Origin: an uncultured Tateyamaria sp.
GTDB lineage: Bacteria > Pseudomonadota > Alphaproteobacteria > Rhodobacterales > Rhodobacteraceae
Reading direction: 5' to 3'
Length of the DNA: 64,000 bases
Assembly (NCBI RefSeq): GCF_947503415.1
Contig: NZ_CANNDS010000002.1
Coordinates: 1 to 64,000 of the forward strand
Position 1 is the stretch's first letter, and the number at the start of each line of letters is the position of its first letter. Below are positions 54,004 through 63,198 of this stretch, one piece after another. Below the pieces are notes generated by a model. That model was not told the DNA's origin. It searched no databases and saw only the letters and a program-made list of their open reading frames with translations. The translations under genes and the position numbers were made by a program.

Positions 54004-54681
54004 TCAGGCGGTTCTCGCCTTTGGGCCGCGCCCTTGAACTGTTTCAACACCGGTCCACAGGTCAGGTGCCACGTGTTGACCAAGATCGGGCAATGGAACC
54101 GTATTGGGTCGAAGGTCGGGAATCTGTACGCCGCGACACCCGGCCATCATGGCAGAGGTGATCCCCGCATCACTGTCTTCGAAGGCGGCACAATGTGAAG
54201 GATCAAGCCGAAGCGCGTTTGCTGCCTGCAAATAAGGCGCTGGATCGGGTTTGTTGGCCGGAACCTCGTCACCGGCGACCACGTGTTCGAAATGGTGTAG
54301 CAAACGCGCATTGGCGAGATGTTGTCGGGCGGCTGCCCCGTGGGTTGATGTGACAACAGCCATCCGAGCCCCCGCTCGGGCCAATGTGCTCAAGGTCTTT
54401 TCGACCGTCGGGCGCAAGCGGATACGCTTCGTCAACGCCTCTCGCACGCCCTTGTGCCATTGGGTATCAAAGTCGGTAACGTCCCCGTTCAGGACCGTTC
54501 CCAGAATGGCGCGGCTGCGTGCGCCGGAATTGCCAACGAGTCGCAAAAACAGTTCTTCGATCTCGGCCAGTGCATGGCCCTGTGGCACAAGCAGGTCGAT
54601 CAAGACCTGCCGGTACACGCGCTCGGAATCCAGCAAGAGCCCGTCCATGTCGAAAAGATATGCCGCCGGTGTGTCGTTCAT
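54004..54681 (-). CDS. HAD-superfamily hydrolase
   Basis: The 225-residue protein is a HAD phosphatase with motif I YLFDMDGLLLDSE, motif II MAVVTSTHG, motif III KPDPAPY and motif IV FEDSDAGI. Members of this subgroup dephosphorylate sugar phosphates or related small metabolites; the substrate cannot be fixed. The start MNDTPAAY is the natural one. It lies 55 nt after a hairpin past dctD, so it likely has its own promoter. Confidence 0.9.
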   Translation of the reverse strand: MNDTPAAYLFDMDGLLLDSERVYRQVLIDLLVPQGHALAEIEELFLRLVGNSGARSRAILGTVLNGDVTDFDTQWHKGVREALTKRIRLRPTVEKTLSTLARAGARMAVVTSTHGAAARQHLANARLLHHFEHVVAGDEVPANKPDPAPYLQAANALRLDPSHCAAFEDSDAGITSAMMAGCRGVQIPDLRPNTVPLPDLGQHVAPDLWTGVETVQGRGPKARTA

Positions 54682-54736
54682 TGCCCGCCTCCCTTGGAAG
54701 GCATGGACCTGACACAGGCGTTCCAGAAATGAAAGA

Positions 54737-54757
54737 ACCGCTGCCACTGGCAGCGGT
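54737..54757 (-). terminator. Terminator after dctD
   Basis: A 9-bp perfect stem (ACCGCTGCC with GGCAGCGGT, loop of 3) lies 30 nt past the dctD stop. On the minus strand it is followed by TTCTTTCATTTC. Confidence 0.7.
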
Positions 54758-54786
54758 CACAGTTTCATACAAGCCGAAATACGACG

Positions 54787-56121
54787 TTACAGGTAGTCTG
54801 ACCTTTGCAGACCGTATTTCGCCATCTTTTCATTCAGCGTCCGTCGGGGCAGACATAATTCGTCCATGACGCTGGCGATCGATCCCTTGTGGCGGCGCAT
54901 CGTATTGTCGATCAACATCCGCTCGAAGGCTTCCACATACTCTTTCAGCGGCTTGCCCTCGGTGGTCATCACCGGCTGCATCTCCTCGTGGTCGTTCATC
55001 AGCAGCGACGCGATGGAGCCTGTTCCGCGGCGCGCCTGCAAGACGGCGCGTTCGGCTATGTTGATCAGTTGGCGCACGTTGCCGGGCCATGGGGCCTGAA
55101 GCAACTGCGCAGCTTCCTGAGCAGACACTTTCGGCGCTTCACAGCCATACTCGTCCGCGAATTGATCGCTTAGCCGCGTAAACAGAGTCAAAATATCCTC
55201 GCCCCGCTGGCGCAATGGCGGAACGGTGATCTTCAATGCAGCCAGTCGGTAGTACAGGTCCGGACGCAAGGCGTCTTCGCAGGTCTTGCCAGCTTCCTGC
55301 ATGTTGCAGATGCCAACGATGCGCGTCTCTGCCGGTGTGCCTTGTTCATTGATGACCGACAGCAACCGCGCCTGCAGGCTTTCGCTCAGCGCCTCAATGT
55401 CTTCCAGAACAAGGGTGCCGCCACGGGCTTCTTCAATGGCGGGCAAAGCGGTGTCTTCGGGCAACATCGGTCCGAACAGTCGCTTCGCAAGCGCCTCTTC
55501 TTCCCAAGCCGAACAGCTGACCAACACGAACTTCTTGCCGGCGCGGCTGCCAACTGCGTGCAATGCGTGGGCAACAAGGGTCTTGCCGGTTCCGGTTTCA
55601 CCATCGATCAACACGTGGCCATCCGCCTGACCCAGATCCAGGATGTCTTCGCGCAAGCGCTCCATCACGGGGCTTTGACCGATCAGTTTCTTCATCAACT
55701 GGCCGCCGTCGCTCAGCTCGCGACGCAAGACCCGGTTGTCCATAGTTAGGCGGCGGGCGCCGGTGGCGCGCTTGGCAAGCTCGCTCATCCGGTCAGGGTT
55801 GAAGGGCTTTTCGAGAAAATCAAACGCCCCCACCCGCATCGCCTCAACCGCCATGGGCACATCCCCGTGGCCCGTAATCATGATGACAGGCAAAGCACTG
55901 TCGTTGCCCATCAACTTCTTCAGAAACTGCATCCCGTCCATACCGGGCATCTTGATGTCGGAAATGACAATGCCGGGATATTCCGGTCCAAGCACCTTCA
56001 ACGCGTCTTCGGCGCTGGCAAAGGTTTCGGTGTCATAACCTGACAGGGCCAGCCATTGGCTGATGGATTGGCGCATGTCTTGCTCGTCGTCGACGATCGC
56101 GATTTTCATGGCTTGTGTCAT
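54787..56121 (-). CDS. dctD: DctD-type response regulator lacking the GAFTGA loop
   Basis: The 444-residue protein has an N-terminal receiver (phospho-Asp in VISDIKMPGMDG), a central AAA+ domain with Walker A GETGTGKT, and a C-terminal Fis-like helix-turn-helix (SIASVMDELCLPRRTLNEKM). The segment where sigma-54 activators carry GAFTGA reads RLFGPMLPEDTALPAIEEARG, so the sigma-54-contact loop is absent. The Walker B region is LVLEDIEAL rather than LFLDEI. It is paired with dctB, 21 nt upstream. It probably controls C4-dicarboxylate uptake, perhaps with sigma-70 as known for Rhodobacter capsulatus NtrC. Confidence 0.9.
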   Translation of the reverse strand: MTQAMKIAIVDDEQDMRQSISQWLALSGYDTETFASAEDALKVLGPEYPGIVISDIKMPGMDGMQFLKKLMGNDSALPVIMITGHGDVPMAVEAMRVGAFDFLEKPFNPDRMSELAKRATGARRLTMDNRVLRRELSDGGQLMKKLIGQSPVMERLREDILDLGQADGHVLIDGETGTGKTLVAHALHAVGSRAGKKFVLVSCSAWEEEALAKRLFGPMLPEDTALPAIEEARGGTLVLEDIEALSESLQARLLSVINEQGTPAETRIVGICNMQEAGKTCEDALRPDLYYRLAALKITVPPLRQRGEDILTLFTRLSDQFADEYGCEAPKVSAQEAAQLLQAPWPGNVRQLINIAERAVLQARRGTGSIASLLMNDHEEMQPVMTTEGKPLKEYVEAFERMLIDNTMRRHKGSIASVMDELCLPRRTLNEKMAKYGLQRSDYL

Positions 56122-56142
56122 CTATTGGCTCCTCGGAGGGGC

Positions 56143-57924
56143 TTACTCTGCCGCTCTGATCTTGGTGTCCTCACCTTCCGTCCCCTCGTCCCCGAGGATC
56201 GGAAGCTGCATTTCAAATACGGCGCCGCCTGCCTGTCCGTTGCGCGCAATCAAGCGTCCGCCTAAATCGTTCACAATGCCGGAGGAGATGGCAAGGCCCA
56301 GCCCCACACCGTCCCCCGGTTGCTTGGTCGTATAAAACGGCTCGAACAGGCTATCGAGGTTTTCGATCCCCGGCCCGTTGTCCCGCACTGTCAGCGTCGC
56401 TGTCTCTCCTGCCGACAGAATAATGTCCACCTGCGGCTCTCGCTCTGACTTGGTGGCATCGATGGCATTGCGCAAGAGGTTGACCATGACCTGCTCGATG
56501 CGCATCCGGTCGCCCATCACCTCGATTGGTTCAGGGGGTACAACGCGATTGATCAGCACCCGGCGCTGACGCAACTGCGGCTCCATCATCGACAGGGACG
56601 AAGCCAGCGCATCGCCCATATTTACAGGGCTCAGAGCGTCCTGACCCTTGCGCGCATAGGACTTGAGTTGGCGCGTGATCGCACCCATTCGTTCGATCAG
56701 GTCATCAATGCGGCCAAAGCTGACCAGTGCTTCGTCCGGGCGGTTGCGGCGCAGCAGCAAACGCGCCCCGGCCAGATAGGTTTTCATCGCCGCAAGCGGT
56801 TGGTTCAGCTCGTGGCTGACGGCCGCAGACATCTCGCCCAAAGCAGCCAATTTCGATGATTGCTCAAGGGTTTGCTCTGCCTGCGCAAGGTCCTCCTGGA
56901 CTCGCTTCCGCTCGGCAATTTCTCGCTGCAACTGGATGTTCAGATGGCGAAGCTCTGCCGACTCGCGCGCAAACAGCGCGACGCGGAGGGCCGACCTCCG
57001 GCTCAGCGCATAGAACGCCAATGCCAGCAAGATGGCGAATCCCATGATCTCAAGCGCAAGCACGCCATTAACCCGCTCTCGCACTGACGCGTAGGTGGTA
57101 AAGGATGTCATCCGCCAGCCGCGGAACGCGATGCGCGCCTCAAGCCGCATCACACCTTCGCCCTGCAGATAGGCATCGGGAGGCAACGCAGTCCAATCCG
57201 CTGTCGCACGAATCGCACGCTCAATAGCGCTTTGTGGGGTTTGCCGGGCGAGTGCCGCCTCTTCCGTGCGTCCGCGCCAGCGCGGTTCGGTCGCAAGAAT
57301 GATCTGTCCGGCGCTGTCCGTAACAAGAACAGCAGCCGAAATCCCGGACCACGCCCGTTCGAATTTCTGCAAATCGACCTCAACCGCGATGACACCAAGC
57401 ACGTCACCCCCGGCCATCACCCGGCGAGAGTAGGTGAAGGTGAAGCCGCCCGCCTCGCGCTCTGCCACGGTAAAGATCGTGTCGCTGGCGCGCAAAGCAT
57501 CGATGAAGTAGGGTTCCGTCCTGTGATTTGAGCCCAAGCGGTTGCGATCGGTCGCCGCAACCGCCCGCCCATCCCGGTCCAACAGGATCAGGTTGGCGGC
57601 ACCGATCTCCTCCACGAAGGAGATCAACCGCTGCGTCGATTGCTGATAATCCTGGCTGTTCAGAGCGCCGATCAGCGTGGGGTCGCGCGCCAAAAGCTGC
57701 GGCACGATCTGGTTCTGACGCAACTCGCTTAGCAAGTTGCCTGAATACAGCGCCAGACGAAGTTCCGCCCGGTTCCGTGTGGTTTCGGTGAAACGGTCTG
57801 TCAGCAAGCGGTTTGTGAAAAAGACGGTGCTGACCGCAGCGATCGTCAAGACAACGAGAGCCACGCGAACGCGCCAACTTGTGGCTGGTGTGCGTGGCGC
57901 AGGGGTGCGAGCGGCGGCTGACAT
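56143..57924 (-). CDS. dctB: DctB-type sensor histidine kinase
   Basis: The 593-residue kinase has two transmembrane helices (about residues 17-36 and 288-310) around a periplasmic double-PAS-like sensor, then a coiled coil, the H-box in SHELNQPLAAMKTYLAG near residue 370 and ATPase motifs VMVNLLRNAIDAT and DNGPGIE. DctB senses C4-dicarboxylates and phosphorylates DctD. It lies 37 nt after purQ and immediately before dctD. The ATG used avoids an upstream TTG that would overlap the purQ end. Confidence 0.92.
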   Translation of the reverse strand: MSAAARTPAPRTPATSWRVRVALVVLTIAAVSTVFFTNRLLTDRFTETTRNRAELRLALYSGNLLSELRQNQIVPQLLARDPTLIGALNSQDYQQSTQRLISFVEEIGAANLILLDRDGRAVAATDRNRLGSNHRTEPYFIDALRASDTIFTVAEREAGGFTFTYSRRVMAGGDVLGVIAVEVDLQKFERAWSGISAAVLVTDSAGQIILATEPRWRGRTEEAALARQTPQSAIERAIRATADWTALPPDAYLQGEGVMRLEARIAFRGWRMTSFTTYASVRERVNGVLALEIMGFAILLALAFYALSRRSALRVALFARESAELRHLNIQLQREIAERKRVQEDLAQAEQTLEQSSKLAALGEMSAAVSHELNQPLAAMKTYLAGARLLLRRNRPDEALVSFGRIDDLIERMGAITRQLKSYARKGQDALSPVNMGDALASSLSMMEPQLRQRRVLINRVVPPEPIEVMGDRMRIEQVMVNLLRNAIDATKSEREPQVDIILSAGETATLTVRDNGPGIENLDSLFEPFYTTKQPGDGVGLGLAISSGIVNDLGGRLIARNGQAGGAVFEMQLPILGDEGTEGEDTKIRAAE

Positions 57925-57961
57925 AACCGCGAACCTACGGCTTCGGTGGGTTCGGCTCAAG

Positions 57962-58630
57962 TCACGCGGACGTTAGCTGCCCGACCACTGCGCGGAAGAG
58001 CGCCTGTCCATCCGTCCCACCATGGCCGACATCTGCCGCCCGTTCCGGGTGCGGCATCATGCCCAGGACGCGCCGGTTTCCCGACAGGATACCTGCGATA
58101 TCGCGCTGTGATCCGTTTGGATTGTCAGTGTAACGGAAGGCAACCCGGTCTTCGCCCTCAAGCGCATCCAACGTCGCCTCATCGGAGAAATAATTGCCGT
58201 CATGGTGCGCAATCGGAATGTCGATTACGTCGCCAGCGTTGTAGCCCTCTGTGTATGCAGATTGCGACGTTTCGATCCGAAGACCCACCGTTTTGCAGAT
58301 ATATTTGAGGCCGGCATTGCGCAGGAGTGCACCGGGCAACATGCCGGTCTCGGCCAGCACCTGGAAGCCATTGCAAACACCAAAGACGTAGCCACCCCGA
58401 TCAGCGTGCGCCTTGACCGCCTTGCAAATCGGCGAATTGGCCGCGATGGCCCCGCAGCGCAAATAGTCCCCAAATGAAAAACCACCCGGCACACCAACAA
58501 TATCGACGTCGTTGGGCAGGTCAGTGTCCTTGTGCCAGACCATCTGCACGTCCGCTCCGGCTGCCCGAAAGGCCACCGCAAGGTCCCGGTCACAATTCGA
58601 TCCGGGAAAAACGACAACGGCGGCCTTCAT
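57962..58630 (-). CDS. purQ: Phosphoribosylformylglycinamidine synthase, glutaminase subunit
   Basis: The 222-residue amidotransferase has the nucleophile Cys in GVCNGFQVL and the His-Glu of the triad in MMPHPERA. It supplies ammonia for the formation of formylglycinamidine ribotide in purine synthesis, with PurS and PurL. The start overlaps the purS stop by 4 nt. Its length is normal. Confidence 0.96.
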   Translation of the reverse strand: MKAAVVVFPGSNCDRDLAVAFRAAGADVQMVWHKDTDLPNDVDIVGVPGGFSFGDYLRCGAIAANSPICKAVKAHADRGGYVFGVCNGFQVLAETGMLPGALLRNAGLKYICKTVGLRIETSQSAYTEGYNAGDVIDIPIAHHDGNYFSDEATLDALEGEDRVAFRYTDNPNGSQRDIAGILSGNRRVLGMMPHPERAADVGHGGTDGQALFRAVVGQLTSA

Positions 58631-58857
58631 GGCATTTCGACCCGGTAGCTTTCGATGACCGTGTTGGCGAGCAGCTTTTCACACATGGCGTTTACATCCG
58701 CCTCGGTCGTGCCATCGGCCAAGTCCAGTTCGATCACCTTTCCCTGCCGGACCCCGTTGACCCCGTCAAAGCCCAAAGCCCCCAATGCGTGGCGCACAGC
58801 TTCGCCCTGAGGGTCAAGCACGCCATTCTTGAGCATCACATGCACGGTCGCTTTCAT
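58627..58857 (-). CDS. purS: Phosphoribosylformylglycinamidine synthase subunit PurS
   Basis: The 76-residue protein matches PurS ([20 protein letters not shown], then [12 protein letters not shown]). It joins PurL and PurQ in the heteromeric FGAM synthase. The start is chosen at the family Met; the frame is open further upstream into purC but without family residues. It is 14 nt after purC. Confidence 0.95.
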   Translation of the reverse strand: MKATVHVMLKNGVLDPQGEAVRHALGALGFDGVNGVRQGKVIELDLADGTTEADVNAMCEKLLANTVIESYRVEMP

Positions 58858-58871
58858 GTCGGGGTGATCCT

Positions 58872-59633
58872 TCAGTTGATCAATGTCGGTTTGGTGATGG
58901 GTGCTGCGTTCTTGGGCATCACACCCAAGCGCCGCGCCACTTCGGTATAGGCATCTGCCAGATTTCCCAGATCGCGACGAAACACGTCCTTGTCGAGCTT
59001 TTCGCCCGTCTCGATGTCCCAAAGGCGGCAGCTGTCCGGGCTGATCTCATCCGCGATGATCAAACGCATGAAATCACCATCATAGATCCGGCCGATCTCG
59101 ATCTTGAAGTCGACAAGGCGGATACCGACGGCCAACATGACGCCTGACAGGAAGTCATTTACGCGCAGCGCAAGCGACAGGATATCATCCATGTCCTGCT
59201 GGCTGGCCCAGCCAAAGGCGGCAATGTGTTCTTCGGTGACCAGCGGATCACCCAGTTTGTCGTCCTTGTAGCAATATTCGACGATGGGGCGCGGCAATTG
59301 CGTGCCCTCTTCGATCCCCAATCGCTCGCTCATGGTGCCGGCTGCATAGTTCCGCACGATGATTTCCAGCGGCACGATCTCGCAGGCGCGCACAAGCTGT
59401 TCGCGCATGTTCAGGCGCTTCATGAAGTGCGTGGGCACCCCGATCTGACCAAGGCCCGTCATGAAAAACTCGCTCAGGCGGTTGTTCAACACGCCCTTGC
59501 CTTCGATCACGTCTTTTTTCTGGGCATTGAAGGCGGTGGCATCATCCTTGAAATACTGAACAATGGTGCCGGGCTCAGGACCTTCATATAAAATCTTGGC
59601 CTTGCCTTCGTAAATCTTCTTGCGTCGCGCCAT
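58872..59633 (-). CDS. purC: SAICAR synthetase
   Basis: The 253-residue protein has the PurC motifs [28 protein letters not shown] and DFKIEIGR (extended as [10 protein letters not shown]). It joins aspartate to CAIR in purine synthesis. An AAGGACG site precedes the start at [10 protein letters not shown]; the frame is open for another 190 codons upstream but that part is not related to PurC. It leads the purC-purS-purQ unit. Confidence 0.96.
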   Translation of the reverse strand: MARRKKIYEGKAKILYEGPEPGTIVQYFKDDATAFNAQKKDVIEGKGVLNNRLSEFFMTGLGQIGVPTHFMKRLNMREQLVRACEIVPLEIIVRNYAAGTMSERLGIEEGTQLPRPIVEYCYKDDKLGDPLVTEEHIAAFGWASQQDMDDILSLALRVNDFLSGVMLAVGIRLVDFKIEIGRIYDGDFMRLIIADEISPDSCRLWDIETGEKLDKDVFRRDLGNLADAYTEVARRLGVMPKNAAPITKPTLIN

Positions 59634-59783
59634 GGGCGTCCTTTCGCGTGTGCGGGCCATGTGAGTCTGCCCGCCATTGCGCACCTCATAAGCAATCGAC
59701 CCAAATGCCGCAAGCAATGGGGTTGCATGAGCCATCATCGCCTGCCTATCTGATACAAGACATTGCCAGAGAGGGGTTGGCCG

Positions 59784-60101
59784 ATGAGCACCTTTGACGA
59801 TCGCGAACACGCGTTTGAGAACAAGTTCGCCCATGATGCGGAAATGCAATTCAAGGCGGATGCACGCCGCAATAAACTGCTGGGTCTTTGGGCCGCCGAG
59901 CTGATGGGCAAATCCGGTGACGCGGCAGCAGAATATGCCCGCGAAGTTGTAAAGTCCGACTTTGAAGAGGCCGGCGACGAGGACGTCTATCGCAAGGTGT
60001 CCGGCGATCTGGGCGACAAAGCGGATGAAGAAACGATCAGGGCAAAGATGGCTGAGTTGATGGCAGAGGCCAAAGCACAGCTGATGAAGGAAATAGATTG
60101 A
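59784..60101 (+). CDS. DUF1476 protein, F1-ATPase zeta-subunit type inhibitor
   Basis: The 105-residue helical protein matches the DUF1476 family, whose Paracoccus denitrificans member is the zeta subunit that inhibits the F1F0-ATPase. The N-terminal region [20 protein letters not shown] and [19 protein letters not shown] are nearly as in that protein. It should block ATP hydrolysis by the F1 part. It lies away from any atp gene. The start is MSTFDDRE. Confidence 0.9.
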   Translation: MSTFDDREHAFENKFAHDAEMQFKADARRNKLLGLWAAELMGKSGDAAAEYAREVVKSDFEEAGDEDVYRKVSGDLGDKADEETIRAKMAELMAEAKAQLMKEID

Positions 60102-60134
60102 TTCGAAGGCCTTAGGGCCCTTGAATGATTGTGG

Positions 60135-60167
60135 AAAGGTGCGCACCCGCAAGGATGTGCACCTTTT
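60135..60167 (+). terminator. Terminator after the zeta-type gene
   Basis: An imperfect stem (AAAGGTGCGCA with TGTGCACCTTT) is followed by TTTTATTTG, a good rho-independent terminator. Confidence 0.85.
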
Positions 60168-60264
60168 TATTTGTATCCTCTTCACTTCACCCGCCCAGAT
60201 TAACACTTGGCTCATCTGTCATCGGTAGCCGTTGACCGGGGTTATGAGTTGAGGGGGTGTGGTC

Positions 60265-62145
60265 ATGCCAAGTTCGCGGGCGCTGTCAGTTGCCCAAGTG
60301 GGTGCGCGGGTCGGCGTGCCAATTGTCATTTTTCTTGGATGCGCGATGATTTTGTCGCGTCAGGTCCCCTCTGACATTCTACTTACGCTGCCTGCGCAGC
60401 TTGCTGGTATTGCAAGCTGGCAATGGGGTTTGGCGGCAGTCTTTACGGCGGGGAGCTTTTTCGCAGTCGCTCAATATGACGTGCAGGCGCACCGGGCACT
60501 CGGAACAAAGGTACCGGACGGGCGCGCACGGATTACTGGTGCGGTCGGAATTGCCATTGGTCAGACAGTGGGATTCGGCTTGGTATCAGGTGCCCTCGCC
60601 CGCTGGCGCATGTTGCCGGAATTGAACGTTGGGCAGGCGTTGAAGCTATCGACGATGGTCTCGTTGTCATTCGTGATTGCGTGGGCCTGCCTGACCGGTT
60701 TGGTGTGCCTTGTGTTGCCCGCACCGGTCTGGACCAGCGCATTGTCTGTTGGTGCTTTGGTGCTTGTCCCCGGCCTCGCGGCACTTTTGTTTTTCCGACC
60801 AACGCTCACATTCGGATCCCGCGCAATTCATCTTCCGAGCCTACGAATTTCTGCATCCATTCTTGGGTGGGCTCTTGTGGACATGGCGATGGCGGCAGCA
60901 ACGCTTTGGGTTCTGCTTCCTGCGGGAACAATGCCCTTTGTTACATTGCTCCCCCTGTTCATGATCGCACTTGGCTGCGGTTTGATGTCAAACACACCGG
61001 GCGGTGTCGGTCCGTTCGAACTGGTCCTCGTGACCGCAATACCGGTTGGAACAGAGGCTGAGGTTTTGGCAGGCATCCTTGCTTTCCGAGCCGTGTACTA
61101 CGCCCTGCCCGCTCTGTGTGCGATGTTGGCAATGCTGAGGCCACTGACAAAACCCAAAAGCATGACATCACACCCCGCGCACTGGCATGATTTGCCCAGC
61201 AGTGAAGCGCAGGCGCTGCGCCAAAATGACGGATGCGTCGAAGTCAGTGCCGCAGGTGGCCCCGTGGCCATTTGGTCGACATCGCAGACCCGGACGCTGT
61301 TCACGGACCCTGGAAACCGTGCGAATGCCAGGATGTTATCTTGGTTGCAACGCCGTGCACGGTCGCAGGGTCGCATTCCACTGATCTACAAATCAGGCGC
61401 GAGGCTTGCACATGCAGCGCGCCGCGCACAGTGGGCGGTTTTGCATATTGCAGACGATGCGATTATCGATGTGAAGGACTATACGCTGGATGTCCCGGCC
61501 CGTCGGCGGTTAAGGCGCAAGCTGCGCGCCGTTACAAGCGCGGGTGTTACCTTAAGGTCTGGCTGTGCTCCGCCGCTGAAAGACGCGGAAAGGCTTGATG
61601 CACAATGGCAGGCGCAGTGCGGGTCTGCACGAGGCGGCAGCATGGGGAGGTACTGCCCCGATTACGTTTCTGATCAATGGGTTGTAAGCGCATATTCAGA
61701 TACCGAATTGATTGGCTTTGCCAGCTTTCACCGGGGGGCATCTGACTGGTGCCTCGATATCATGCGCCATGCACCGGACGCACCGGACGGCACAATGCAT
61801 GCCTTGGTGCATCACGCCATTCAGGACGCGCATGCCGAAGGGTTCACACGGGTCAGCCTTGCCTCGGTCATCGCCTGCCCGAATGGATCGAGCGCGTTTT
61901 GGCGATGGGCCGCACAGAAGGCTCTAATCGCGGCGGGCGGTAGTGGATTACGACAATTCAAATCGGCTTTTGCACCACGCTGGGTCCCCCGCTACGCAGC
62001 AGCCCCGACGTGGTTGTCCATGATCATTGGGATGGCGGATATCGCCCGCGTGATCAGAAATCCGATCCCGCTGGCGGCGCCAAAAACAAGTCCCGCTCAT
62101 CATCAAGATGAAAATTATGAACTGGCTTCACATTCAGCCGCGTGA
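60265..62145 (+). CDS. MprF-like phosphatidylglycerol flippase/aminoacyl-transferase
   Basis: The 626-residue protein has an N-terminal membrane part of about eight helices (to roughly residue 290) like the MprF flippase, with SNTPGGVGPFELVLVTAIP. The C-terminal DUF2156-like soluble domain (ARRRLRRKLRAV, FASFHRG, DIMRHAPDAPDGTMHALV) resembles the lysyl-transferase. MprF makes and flips aminoacyl-phosphatidylglycerol. The amino acid used is not evident. The start ATG has a GAGGGGG site. The bmt gene follows 36 nt later. Confidence 0.85.
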   Translation: MPSSRALSVAQVGARVGVPIVIFLGCAMILSRQVPSDILLTLPAQLAGIASWQWGLAAVFTAGSFFAVAQYDVQAHRALGTKVPDGRARITGAVGIAIGQTVGFGLVSGALARWRMLPELNVGQALKLSTMVSLSFVIAWACLTGLVCLVLPAPVWTSALSVGALVLVPGLAALLFFRPTLTFGSRAIHLPSLRISASILGWALVDMAMAAATLWVLLPAGTMPFVTLLPLFMIALGCGLMSNTPGGVGPFELVLVTAIPVGTEAEVLAGILAFRAVYYALPALCAMLAMLRPLTKPKSMTSHPAHWHDLPSSEAQALRQNDGCVEVSAAGGPVAIWSTSQTRTLFTDPGNRANARMLSWLQRRARSQGRIPLIYKSGARLAHAARRAQWAVLHIADDAIIDVKDYTLDVPARRRLRRKLRAVTSAGVTLRSGCAPPLKDAERLDAQWQAQCGSARGGSMGRYCPDYVSDQWVVSAYSDTELIGFASFHRGASDWCLDIMRHAPDAPDGTMHALVHHAIQDAHAEGFTRVSLASVIACPNGSSAFWRWAAQKALIAAGGSGLRQFKSAFAPRWVPRYAAAPTWLSMIIGMADIARVIRNPIPLAAPKTSPAHHQDENYELASHSAA

Positions 62146-62181
62146 GAAACAGTCAGAATATCGCGCGCGAAAGGGATCCCG

Positions 62182-63198
62182 ATGTCCGACGCTTTGACAA
62201 CACTGCTTGCCGAAAAAGGCACCTTACTGGCCGATGGTGCGACAGGCACAAACCTGTTCGCTATGGGCCTGATGTCAGGCGACGCGCCCGAGCTTTGGAA
62301 CGAGCAAGAGCCCGCCAAGATCAAAGCCTTGTACAAAGGGGCGGTTGATGCAGGCAGTGACGTGTTTCTCACAAACTCCTTTGGCGCCAACGCTTCGCGG
62401 CTGAAGCTGCACGACGCGGGCCATCGTGCCTTCGAATTAAGCCGGATCGCCGCTGAACTGGGGCGGGACGTGGCCGATGCCGCCGGAAGGAAAGTCATTG
62501 TCGCCGGGTCCGTCGGCCCGACAGGGGATATCATGGAACCGGTTGGCAGCCTGACCCATGCAGACGCAGTCGAGATGTTTCATGAGACCGCCGCAGGCCT
62601 GAAGGCCGGAGGTGCAGATATCGGCTGGCTCGAAACCATCTCAGCGCCCGAAGAGTACACGGCCGCGGCAGAAGGGTTCGCGCTTGCAGACCTGCCTTGG
62701 GTCGGCACGATGAGTTTTGACACCGCCGGTCGCACCATGATGGGCGTGACCAGCACCGATATGGTGAACCTTGTGGCAGGGTTGGACTTTGCACCATTAG
62801 CGTTTGGAGCAAACTGTGGCACTGGCGCATCCGACCTGCTGCGCACGGTGCTGGGCTTTGCCGCCACGGGAACAGAATTGCCCATCATTGCCAAGGGCAA
62901 TGCCGGCATTCCCAAATACCACGATGGTCACATTCATTATGACGGAACCCCGGAACTGATGGCGGACTATGCGGCACTTGCCCGTGATTGCGGCGCAAGC
63001 ATCATCGGTGGGTGCTGTGGGACAACTCCTGCCCATCTGGAGACGATGCGCAAAGCACTGGACACACGCCCCCGGCAGGCAGCACCGTCGCTGGAGGCGA
63101 TTGTCGAGGCTTTGGGCGCGTTTTCGTCTGCTGGCGACGGCACCGGAGATGATGCAACCCGCCCGCCCCGCAAACGCCGTGGCCGACGCGCCGCCTAG
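62182..63198 (+). CDS. bmt: Betaine-homocysteine S-methyltransferase
   Basis: The 338-residue protein has the zinc Cys motifs GANCGTGASD and GGCCGTTP and the N-terminal LLADGATGTNLF segment of the S-methyltransferase family. It methylates homocysteine, with glycine betaine, or possibly DMSP, as donor. This links to the BCCT and dmdA genes earlier in the window. A Lys/Arg-rich tail (RPPRKRRGRRAA) is unusual. The stop codon overlaps that of the convergent radical SAM gene (CTAG). Confidence 0.88.
   Translation: MSDALTTLLAEKGTLLADGATGTNLFAMGLMSGDAPELWNEQEPAKIKALYKGAVDAGSDVFLTNSFGANASRLKLHDAGHRAFELSRIAAELGRDVADAAGRKVIVAGSVGPTGDIMEPVGSLTHADAVEMFHETAAGLKAGGADIGWLETISAPEEYTAAAEGFALADLPWVGTMSFDTAGRTMMGVTSTDMVNLVAGLDFAPLAFGANCGTGASDLLRTVLGFAATGTELPIIAKGNAGIPKYHDGHIHYDGTPELMADYAALARDCGASIIGGCCGTTPAHLETMRKALDTRPRQAAPSLEAIVEALGAFSSAGDGTGDDATRPPRKRRGRRAA

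Noticed and set aside
59634-60215. In-frame N-terminal extension of purC
   Set aside because: PurC proteins begin at [10 protein letters not shown], which has a ribosome site; the extension overlaps the zeta-type gene on the other strand.
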